Part shown: positions 53,859 through 64,000 of the stretch, piece by piece
Layout: each line of letters opens with the position of its first letter
Numbering within the stretch: position 1 is the first letter of the stretch
Source: Alviniconcha marisindica
Lineage: Eukaryota > Mollusca > Gastropoda > Provannidae
Direction of reading: 5' to 3'
Assembly: GCA_018857735.1 (NCBI GenBank)
Contig: JABMCL010000533.1
Location: 683,749 to 747,748, forward strand
DNA: 64,000 nt
Translations under genes and position numbers: made by a program
Notes under the pieces: generated by a model
Databases searched by the model: none
The model's input: only the letters and a program-made list of their open reading frames with translations
What the model was told of the DNA's origin: nothing

Positions 53859-54400
53859 AGAGTGAGCGAGGGGAAATAAATTTGTGCGTGCATGTACTGG
53901 CAAACTGCAAGATGAATGGCCGGAAGAAAAAAAGAAGAAAAAAATTCAATCTAGATAACACTTCCTTAACTGAAATACTGTAATGCTGCATCAACTTGAA
54001 CTCGGGTAGACTGATTGCCTGCGCACTGCAGCAGCGACTTTGTTGTTCTGCCGGGCGACTGCTTTTGCATGTGCCGGGTTTGAAAACACTGAATGATTCA
54101 GGCCGGCAGTAAAAGCGAAAGTGAATCAGTCCGAAATGATGCGGCTCAACACGTGACACGCCGCCGCACACACTCACACACACACACACAATGACACACA
54201 CTGACTGACACGCACGCACGCACCCACTCAGTGACACCGACTCAGTGGCGGCACTACACACTGACACACACTGACACACACACACACACACTCGGCATCT
54301 GTATGGTGTAGCTCCCCATTCGCCGGCCGTGTGACTACAGTTGATATGAGCGTCGCGGGCCGAGTCTATCGCCGGTAGCAATGGACTACTCAATACTACT
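53859..54400 (-). promoter_or_regulatory. Candidate SNX13 5'UTR exon and promoter region
   Basis: The minus strand has a strong donor, CTCACTCT|gtaagtgt, at 53,859/53,858. It is the best 5' splice site upstream of coding exon 1. The 300-500 bp beyond it are richer in CG dinucleotides (near 54,150-54,370) than the rest of the window. The transcription start is not visible and no TATA box was identified. Confidence 0.4.
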
Positions 54401-54804
54401 AAAGTGCTGTCGACTGCTACTGCTGCTGCTGCGGGTTTTTGTAGCAGATGATAGGTCATATAACACAGATATACTAATAAATAGTAACTGTGGCCGGAAA
54501 TGCGCAAAGAAACTGAAAACGGCGGAAACTGACCGGAATCAGAACTAAAACTCGAAAAGTTTAATACTCAAGGATAGTAGAGTTAGGTCCCCATTTGGAC
54601 GTATCATCCAACAGCCAGTCCTTGCTATACTACAAACACAAATAAGCACAACCATTGATCGCGTTAGACATTTTTCAAACCGGTGAGACATCTCTAGGGT
54701 AACGAAAGTAGTTTACGGAAACCGGTCAGATCATCACTGCGATACGGTCATGTATACCACTACTACTTACTGCTGTGCTAGCTTTCACCCAGCTCCCTTC
54801 CCTG

Positions 54805-55118
<314 letters not shown>

Positions 55119-55369
55119 CTGTGCTGAGTTTTGTTGCTGTTCTTTTTTGTTTGTTCTTTGAGAACCGGTCAATCAACATAACAGCCGGTACGTCTGACCG
55201 ATTGCTGACTTTCTTTCCGGTATATGCTGATCCTATCCGGTAAAATACCGGTAATTACCGGTTAACGTGAACACTGACAGCTATACTATAAGCACGAATA
55301 AGCAATTGATTAATGCAGTTACACCGTGTTCATATAAATGTGCACATTTTTAGGCAAACATGTGATTAA

Positions 55370-57270
55370 AACAAATCCATCCAAGTTTGATGAAAGGTTA
55401 TTCTCAGAAATACGTTTGTGAAGATTACGTTTACAAGGTTACAAGAAATACAGGATTTTATATTTTGGGGCAGGGAGTTCCAGAGGGATGCTCCAGCAAA
55501 GGATATGCTAGTTTTAAACAAGTCGAGCCTTGGTCTTGGCACATAGAGGTTATTCCTGGAGTTAGTAATAGTGGGACTGGTAGACAAGCTCACTTACAGA
55601 TTGTTCCTAATATGCTCTTTAGCATCTGAGGACATTAAGCAAAAAGAAAGAAAAGAAAAAGAAAAGGGGGACTGGTGACTAATAAAGAGTTGTGCCAAGT
55701 TGTTTGGGGAATTGTTATTAAGAATTTTATACATAAATAGTTCTTTGTTGTAAGTGAACTGTTGCGGTAGGTTTTAAAATTCGAAATGCACTAATGTTTG
55801 GCTCTGTAGACTGATAGGGAAGGATCAGGTAGGATTCATTTGCCTGCCCTTCGATGTAGAGAGTTGAATATTTTTGGAAGTGCTCTTCGCTACAGCCATC
55901 CCACACTGCTGACACATAAGTTTTATGTGAGCATTGTAGAAGATTTTTCTGGTATTGATGTTAATATTAATTATGTTGCAGTGAAGAAAGCAAAAACAGT
56001 TTTTGACATGATTTTGCAAATGTGTTAGATCTAGGCTTACCATCAAAATTTGTTGTCGTCAATGAGACCTGGTGGGTGATGTTCAGTTGCATTTTTGATA
56101 TTTTGACCATCCAATGACAGTCTCAGTGACAAGTCTGAGAGCTGGTGCTTTTGCCGTGTATTAATCAGCATTGACTTTGTTTTTAAAGGATTAATTAGCA
56201 TGTGATTAGCATTGTATCACATTCAGATGTGGTCAAGACAAAGCTGTTGTGCTTTTTGGATTTGCATGATGCTTTTTAAACTTTTACCTGTTGTACGAAG
56301 TGTTGCGTCATATGCGAGTATATGACATTCTGCAGAGTTTGATGGTATATGTAGAGGTAGGTCATTAATATAGATGTAGAAGAATACAGGTCCCAGGACT
56401 GACCCTTTTGGTACACCATATTTAACAGTTCCTTCAGAAGAGTAGGAACCACGAATAAAGACACATTTTTAAGGTATGAACAGAAAAAGACAATGAGTTC
56501 AAATTGTATAAATAGACAAAAAGCTTTTGAGAGTAAGATTTTGTGATCAACAAGATCAAACGCTTTTTTTTTAAAGTCCAAGAAGACATCTTTGGATAGG
56601 TCTGATCTATTTATAGCTGAAAATCACAAGTCTATCAATTGTGCAAGTAGGGCCTGCAAGAGTGTTTACAGCAGAAGCCCAACTGAAGTGGATGAAAAAG
56701 GTCTTGTGTCTCCAGACTGTGAGGATGCGGTATCCAGTCAGCTTGTGGTGGTCTTTCCGTGGTTTGGGAATAGGTCTCAAGAAGCTGTCTGTCCAGTCTT
56801 TGGGAATATAACCTTTGTCGAAGCTTTCTTGGTAAACAGTGTACAGCTCAGCCCAGTACTGAATCCTATCCGGACCAGGTGCTGTATCCTTCCCGCTTCT
56901 TCTAAGGACTTTGTTGAATTCCTCCTATGTGAGTTCATTCTCGCACCAAACTGATGAAACATGCCTTAGTTGTTTTCCACAAGTTTACTGAAATATGATT
57001 TCTTTGCATTTCTGACAAGAAGATTGATTTTTTTTAAAAATATTCCACGAACATTCTTTCTTTAGTTGATCCCAATCAGACATGGCCTGAATGATATTCT
57101 TATTTAGCCAGGGTGACAGTTTGAGTGCTTTATTTGTTTATATCGGATTGGCACATGTCTGCTGACTTCATTCATAAACAGTTTGTACCACACTGCTAGA
57201 GCCTCGTTAGAGTCCATGTGTTGATATACATTGTCAAACGACATACAGATAAGATCAGCAAATGTTTTGG
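55370..57270 (-). pseudogene. Degenerate LINE ORF2 (linker, reverse transcriptase, C-terminus)
   Basis: On the minus strand, in order: a linker region (MSFDNVYQHMDSNEALAVWY near 57,245-57,180), RT motifs with KAFDLVDHKIL near 56,565-56,530, KGSVLGPV near 56,405 in another frame, AYDAT where the catalytic YADD box is expected near 56,310, and a tail PRPRLDLFKTSISFAGASLW near 55,520-55,460. Several frameshifts and stops and the altered YADD mean it is dead. Confidence 0.78.
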
Positions 57271-57280
57271 GTGTATGTCC

Positions 57281-57375
<95 letters not shown>

Positions 57376-57957
57376 TGAGTGAGTGAGTGAGTGAGTGAGT
57401 GTGTGAGTGTGTGTGTGTTGTTGTGTGTGTGTGTGTGTTGTGTGTGTGTGTGTGTGTGTGTGTGTTGTGGTGTGTGTGTGTGTGTGGTGGTGTGTGTGTG
57501 TGTGTGTGCATGCGCGCGTGTGTGTGTAGACCAAATGAATTTCAAGTGTGCAGCACTCTGGCATATTCACATATATGTATCAGTACATTCCGTACTATGC
57601 CAATGTATAATGTTTGAGGAAGTAAAACTGACGGGGATAATATTATATATAGAGAGAGTTTGCACAATGGGTCTGAGTGGGTAATTATCATGAAATACCA
57701 AACACAAGATGTTGGAGTGATTAAGTTATTAATTGATTCATTGTTTTGGTCTCTTATTTCCTTAGTTATTGCAAAGATGGTTTAAATGGAAATCATTCCA
57801 TGTTTGTACTTATTTCAGAACCTTTTGCTGGAGGCCCAGCTGTCACCTTGTGGAGTCTGTGATGGGACCTTGGCCTTTACTTTGGACAGCATAATCACCC
57901 AGTTATGTTATTTTTTTCACCTTTTAGAGTGGGCTTTCTTTCACACACACACCCACA

Positions 57958-57988
<31 letters not shown>

Positions 57989-58301
57989 CCACACACACAC
58001 CACACATTTTTCTTACATATTCCCTGGAGGCTGGTGGCTGCTTTATATTGGGATTTTCTCTTACACATCCCATGGATATGCTTACCATACCAACTGCTTA
58101 TCAAAAAAAAACAAAAAAACAAAAACAAAAAACAACAACAAAATGTTTTCTGTTTCTGTGGGAGTATCTTCTTTGAAAGTAAATAATAAATTTAAAAGTT
58201 TTAAATTCTCTTACACATCTCATACTAGCGTCTTTCTGTATGGAATTTCTTCTTAAAAAAGAAAGCCATCAAAACTAAAGGTAAGTGTGTGTGTGTGTGT
58301 G

Positions 58302-58380
<79 letters not shown>

Positions 58381-58811
58381 AGAACTCTAAAAGTGAAAAA
58401 AATTAACATAATTGGGTGATTATGCTGTCCAAAGTAAAGGCCAAGGTCCCATCACAGGCTCCACAAGGTGACAGCTGGGCCTCCAACAATAGGTTCTGAA
58501 ATAAGTACAAACATGGAATGATTTCCATTTAAACCATCTTTGCAATAACTAAGGAAATAAGAGACCAAAACAATGAATCAATTAATAACTTAATCACTCC
58601 AACATCTTGTGTTTGGTATTTCATGATAATTACCCACTCAGACCCATTGTGCAAACTCTCTCTATATATAATATTATCCCCGTCAGTTTTACTTCCTCAA
58701 ACATTATACATTGGCATAGTACGGAATGTACTGATACATATATGTGAATATCCAGAGTGCTGCACACTTGAAATTCATTTGGTCTCACACACGCGCGCAT
58801 GCACACACACA

Positions 58812-58842
<31 letters not shown>

Positions 58843-58941
58843 CCAGAACACACACACAGCACACACACACACACACACCCCACACACACACCCACACAAC
58901 ACACTCACACACTCACTCACTCACTCACTCACTCACTCTCT

Positions 58942-58987
<46 letters not shown>

Positions 58988-59904
58988 CTCCTTTCTCTCT
59001 TCTCTCTGCTCTCTCTCTCTCTCTCTCTCTCTCTCACAGGACATACACCCAAAACATTTGCTGATCTTATCTGTATGTCGTTTGACAATGTATATCAACA
59101 CATGGACTCTAACGAGGCTCTAGCAGTGTGGTACAAACTGTTTATGAATGAAGTCAGCAGACATGTGCCAATCCGATATAAACAAATAAAGCACTCAAAC
59201 TGTCACCCTGGCTAAATAAGAATATCATTCAGGCCATGTCTGATTGGGATCAACTAAAGAAAGAATGTTCGTGGAATATTTTTAAAAAAAATCAATCTTC
59301 TTGTCAGAAATGCAAAGAAATCATATTTCAGTAAACTTGTGGAAAACAACTAAGGCATGTTTCATCAGTTTGGTGCGAGAATGAACTCACATAGGAGGAA
59401 TTCAACAAAGTCCTTAGAAGAAGCAGGAAGGAGCACCTGGTCCGGATAGGATTCAGTACTGGGCTGAGCTGTACACTGTTTACCAAGAAAGCTTCGACAA
59501 AGGTTATATTCCCAAAGACTGGACAGACAGCTTCTTGAGACCTATTCCCAAACCACGGAAAGACCACCACAAGCTGACTGGATACCGCATCCTCACAGTC
59601 TGGAGACACAAGACCTTTTTCATCCACTTCAGTTGGGCTTCTGCTGTAAACACTCTTGCAGGCCCTACTTGCACAATTGATAGACTTGTGATTTTCAGCT
59701 ATAAATAGATCAGACCTGTCCAAAGATGTCTTTTTGGACTTTAAAAAAAAAGCGTTTTATCTTGTTGATCACAAAATCTTACTCTCAAAAGCTTTTTGTC
59801 TATTTATACAATTTGAACTCATTGTCTTTTTCTGTTCATACCTTAAAAATGTGTCTTTATTCGTGGTTCCTACTCTTCTGAAGGAACTGTTAAATATGGT
59901 GTAC
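56411..59904. repeat. Palindrome: arms of ~1.53 kb around a ~425-bp spacer
   Basis: Left arm 56,411-57,947 and right arm 58,374-59,904 are reverse complements at very high identity, differing mainly in microsatellite lengths. The inner edges are (CA)n on the left and (GT)n on the right. The unique centre is about 58,010-58,280. The arms carry the LINE linker and part of the RT region. Confidence 0.93.
57286..57528 (+). repeat. (GA)n/(GAGT)n/(GT)n microsatellite, 5' of the LINE remnant
   Basis: Compound tract in the left palindrome arm; the counterpart is at 58,798-59,035 in the right arm with different run lengths. Confidence 0.95.
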
Positions 59905-60960
59905 AAAAAACCCCAAAAAAAACAATTTTTCCTTTTTAAAAATTTTTTTTTTTCCCCCCCCCCTTTTTTTTTTTGTTTTTTTTCCCCTTTTTCCCCCTTT
60001 TTTTCCCCCCCCTTTCCCCCAAAAAAAACAAAATTTTTTTTTTTTTTTAAAAATTTTCAACACAAATTTAAAGGGCCCAAAATTTTCCGGGGAAAAAAAA
60101 AATTGCCCCCCAATAAAAAAAACCCCCCCCCCCGGGGAAAAAAAAAAAGGCCTTTTCCTTTGGGAAAAAAAAAAATTTTTAAATTTTTTTTAAAAAAAAA
60201 TTTTTTTTTGGGAAACCCCCCAAATTTTTTTGGGGGAAAAACTTTAAAAAAAAAAAAAAAAGGGGTTTTTTTCCCCAAAAAAAAAACCCCAAAAAAAAAA
60301 AAAGGGGAAAAACCCCCCCAAAAGAAACCCCCAAAAAATTTTTCCCCCCCCCCCAAACCCCCCTTTTAAAAAAAAAACCCCCCCGGAAAACCCCAAAGTT
60401 CTTTTCCGACCCCGGGGGGGAAAAAAAATTTTTTTTTTTTTTTTAAAAACCCCCCCAACCCCTTAAAAAATTTTTTTTTTTTTTAATTTGGGTTCCCAAA
60501 ATTTTTTTTTAAAAAAAACCCTTTTTTTTTAAAAATTTTTTTTCCCAAAAAATTTTTTTTTTTTTTAAACCCTTTTCTTTTTGGCCCAAAAAAACCCTTT
60601 TTTGGGGGAAAAAAAAAAAAAAAAAAGGGGTTTAAAAAAGGGGGTTTTTTCCTTTAAATTTTTTAAAAAACCCCCCAAAAAAAACCCAAATTTTTAAAAA
60701 AAAAAATTGGGGGAAAAAATTTTTTAAAAAAAATTTAAAAAAACCCCCCCAAAAAAAAAATTTTTTTTGGGGAAAAAAACCAAAAAAAAAAATTTTTTTT
60801 TTAAAAAAAAATTTTTTTTTTTTAAAAAAAAAAATTTTTTTTTTTTAGTTTTTTAAGGGGAAAAAAATTTTTTTAACTTAAAAAAATTTTTTTTCCCCCC
60901 CCCCCCCCCCAAAAAAACCCCCCCCCCTTTTTTTTTTTTTTTCCCCCTTTTTTTAAAAAA

Positions 60961-60993
<33 letters not shown>

Positions 60994-61518
60994 AAATTTT
61001 TGGGGGGGGTAGGAAAACCCCAAAAAAATTCCCTTAAAAAAGGGGGAAAAAAAAAAACCCAAAATTAAAAAAACCCCCCTTTAAAAAAAAAACTTTAAAA
61101 AAAATTTTGGGGTTTTTTTAAAAAAACCCCCAAAAAATTTGGGGTTTTTTTCCCGGCCCCCTTTTTTTTTTTTTGGGGGGAAAACCCCTTTTAAAAAATT
61201 TTTTAAAAAAAATTTGGGGGAAAAATTTTTTTTAAATTTTTTTTTTTGGGGAAAAAAAAAAACTTTAAAAAATTTTTTTCCCCCCAAAAAAAAAAAAAAA
61301 AAAGGGGGGGAAAAAAAAATTTTTTTAAAAAATTTTTTAAAAATTTTTTTTAAAAAAATTTTTTTGTTTTTTTCCCCCCAAAGGGAAAAAATGGTTTTTA
61401 AATTTTTTTGGGGTTTTTTCCCTTTAAACCCCTTTTAAAAATTTTTAAAAAAAAAATTTTTTTTTCCCCCCCCCCCCCAAAATTTCCCTTTTTTTTTTTG
61501 GGGGCCAAAAAAAAAAAA

Positions 61519-61568
<50 letters not shown>

Positions 61569-63334
61569 AAAAATTTTTAAAAAAAATTTTTTTGGGGGGT
61601 TTTTGGGGGTTTTTTTTTTGGGGGTTTTTTTGGGGGGGGGGGGGGGAAAAAAAAAAAGGGAAAATTAAAAAAAAAAAAAAAAAAGGGGAAAAAAGGGGGG
61701 AAAAAATTTTTTTAGTGTTTTTTTTTTTTGGGGGGTTTTTGTGTTTTGGGGGGGGGGGGAAAATTTTAAAAATAAAAAATTTCCCCCAAAAATTGGGCCC
61801 CTTTTTTAAAACTTTTTAACCCCCTTTTTTTTTTAAAAAAAGGAAAAAAATTTTTTTTTTGGGGAAAAAAAATTTTGGAAATTTTTTTTTAAAAAATTTT
61901 TTGGGATTTTTTGGTTTTTTATTTGGGGGGGGGGGTTTGGGGGGGTTTTTTTTTCCCCCCTTTTTTTTTTTTGGGGGGGAAAAAAAAACCCCCCCCGGGG
62001 ACCCTAAAGGGGTTTTTTTAAAAAAATTGTTTTTGGGGAAAAAAAAAGGGGGTTTTTAAGGGAAAAAAAAGGGAAAAAACAACCCAAAAGGGGGGGGGTT
62101 TTTTTGTTTTTAAAAAAAAGGGGGGGGGGGAAAATTTTCCCCCCAAAAATAAAGGGGGATTTTGTGTTTGGGGGGGGGGGGGGGGGTTTTTTTTTTTGGG
62201 GGGGGGGGGTTTTTTTGGTTTTTTCCCCCCCCCCCCAAAAAAACCCCCCCCTTCCCCCAAAAAAAAATTTAATTTAAAAATTAAAAATTTTTTTTAAAAA
62301 GGTTTTTAATTTTTTTTTTTTTTTTTCCGGGGTTTTTTGGGTTTTTTTTTCCCCCCAAAAACCCCCCCCCGGTTTTTTTTTTTGGGGTTTTCCCAAAAAA
62401 AAAAAGGGGAAAAAGGGGGAAAAAAAAAAAAAATTTTTTTAAAAAAAGGGGGAAACCCTTTAATTTTTTCCCCCCAAAAAACCAAGGGGGAAAAAAAACT
62501 TGGCGGGGCCTTTTTTGGGTTAAAAAAAAAAAAAAATTTTTAAAAAAAAATTTAAAAATCCTTTTTTCCAAAAAAAAACCAAAAACCCGGTTTATTTTTG
62601 AAGGAAAAAAAAATCCCCCCTTTTTTTTTTAGGGAAAAAATTTTTTATTTTTTTTTCCTTCAAAAATAAACCGGGTTTGGTTTTTTTTTGGAAAAAAAAT
62701 TTTTAAATTTTTTTTTCCCCCTTTTTTTTTTTTAAAAAACCCCTTTTTTGGCCCCGCCAAAATTTTTTTTCCCCCCCCCCTTTTTTGGGGGGAAAAAAAA
62801 AAGGGTTTCCCCCAAAAAGAAAATTTTTTTTTTTTTTCCCCTTTTTTTTTTTTTTTTTGGGAAAACCCCCCCTTTTTTCCAGGGGGGGTTTTTTTTTTAA
62901 AAAAAAAAAAAAAAAACCCCCCCCAAAAAAAAAAGGAAAAAATTTAAAGGGGGGGGGCCCCAAAAAAAAAAAATTTTTAAAAAAAAAATTTTTAAAAAAT
63001 TTTTTGGGGGCCCCCCTTTTTTTTTGGGGGGTTTTTTTTTGGGCCTTTTTAAAAATTTTCCCCCGGCCCAAAAGGGAAAAGTTTTAGTTTTGGGGGGTTT
63101 TTTGTAAAAATTTTTTTCCCCCAAAAAAGGCAAACCCCTTTTCCCCCCCCCTTTTTTTTTGGGGGCCCCCCAAAAAAAAAAACCCCCCCCCCCCCGGAAA
63201 TTTTTTTTTTTTTTAAATTTTTAAAGAAATTTTCCCCCAAAAAAAAATTTAAAACCCAAACCCCAAAAGGGGGCCCTTTGGGGGGGTTTTTTCCCAAAAA
63301 AATTTAAAAAATTTTCCCAAAAAAAAAGGGGGGA

Positions 63335-63369
<35 letters not shown>

Positions 63370-63403
63370 TTTTTAAAAAAGGGGTAAAAAACCCCCCCCC
63401 CCC

Positions 63404-63434
<31 letters not shown>

Positions 63435-64000
63435 AAAAATTTTTGGGGAAAAATTAAAATTTTAAAAATTTTTTTTTTTAAAATTTTAAATTTTCTTTTT
63501 TTTTTTTTCTTTTTTAAAAAAAATTTTAAAAATTTTTTAAAAAATTTTTTAAAAACCTTTTTTTTGGGGTTTTTTTAAAATTTTTTTGGGGGGTTTTTTC
63601 CCCCCCCAAAAAAAACAAATTTTATTTAATTTTTAAAAATTTTTTGGGTTTTTTTTTTTTTTTTTTAAAAAAAAATTTTTGGGGGGAAAGGGAATTTTTG
63701 GTTTTTTACAAAAGGGGGAAAAAAAAATGGGGTTTGGGGGATTTTTTTTTTCCCCAAAAAAAAAAAGGGAAAAAAAAACTTTTTGGGGGTTTTTTTTTGG
63801 TTTGTTTTTGGGGGGGTTTTTTGTGGTTGGGTTTTTTTTTAAAAAGGGGGGGGGGGGTTTTTTTTTGGTTTTTTTTTTTTTCCGGGGGGGGAAGGGGCCT
63901 TTGGGAAAACCCTTTAAAAATTTTTTTAAAAAAGGGGGGATTAAAAGGGGGAAAAATTTCCCAAAAAATTTTTTCCCCCAAAAAAAAAGGGTTTTTTTGG
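59905..64000. other. Homopolymer-run sequence, probable assembly/base-calling artefact
   Basis: From the end of the palindrome onward, almost every base sits in a run of three or more identical bases, with single isolated bases very rare. No gene, repeat unit or motif can be read. Open frames rich in F, K, P and G are products of homopolymers. The change from readable sequence is abrupt at 59,905. Confidence 0.93.

Noticed and set aside
53848..54507. 219-codon open frame on the minus strand upstream of SNX13
   Set aside because: It crosses CA microsatellites, gives a Cys/Val-rich repeat-like peptide, resembles no family, and overlaps the probable promoter/5'UTR exon.
59734..60369. 211-codon frame starting with an RT-like sequence and continuing as FKP-rich protein
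   Set aside because: The first ~60 residues are the mirrored LINE RT; the rest is homopolymer junk, so the fusion is an artefact.

Overview
This is invertebrate animal (eukaryotic) nuclear DNA: split genes with GT-AG introns, dense microsatellites, and decayed non-LTR, Penelope-like and DNA-transposon fragments. The transposon types and the intron style suggest a lophotrochozoan, probably a mollusc and perhaps a gastropod. That is inference, because no marker gene fixes the taxon.

The centre of the window (12,840-50,231, minus strand) is one complete gene that I assembled by eye: a sorting nexin 13 (SNX13/RGS-PX1) orthologue. It has 25 coding exons, every intron is GT-AG, all phases agree, and the product is 960 residues, close to the usual SNX13 length. 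The order is an N-terminal membrane hairpin, PXA, RGS, PX and Nexin-C. A non-coding first exon with a strong donor probably ends at 53,859, and its promoter lies in the CpG-containing stretch beyond it. At the left edge (165-3,548, plus strand) are the last four exons of another, convergent gene that I could not identify (293 residues visible). The two genes face each other across about 9.3 kb of intergenic/3'-flank DNA holding a Tc1/mariner-type MITE, a dead LINE RNase H fragment and a 41-bp satellite.

The most unusual feature is that several tandem duplications span splice junctions. A ~50-bp satellite of about 30 units (15,184-16,680) is built from the exon 22/intron 22 donor, so nearly every unit carries a copy of the exon end plus its GTGAG site. 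A 73-bp array (876-1,397) resembles the acceptor it abuts. A 387-bp duplication (1,474-2,247) copies an exon end, a whole intron and the next acceptor. Exons 6 and 7 of the SNX13 gene have partial copies in the neighbouring introns.

The introns also hold transposons. A ~4.2-kb TTAA-flanked element with a THAP-like coding piece (Kolobok-like) contains a nested hAT-like element with an 8-bp target duplication. A 0.7-kb TTAA element sits 21 nt from a 5' splice site. A 0.5-kb TA-flanked element carries a SAP-like coding start.

The right edge needs caution. From 56,411 to 59,904 there is a ~1.5-kb-arm palindrome made of a degraded LINE. From 59,905 to 64,000 the sequence is almost entirely homopolymer runs. 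Together these look like a fold-back long-read artefact with uncorrected base calls, not biology. I found no RNA gene, CRISPR array, operon or prokaryotic feature.
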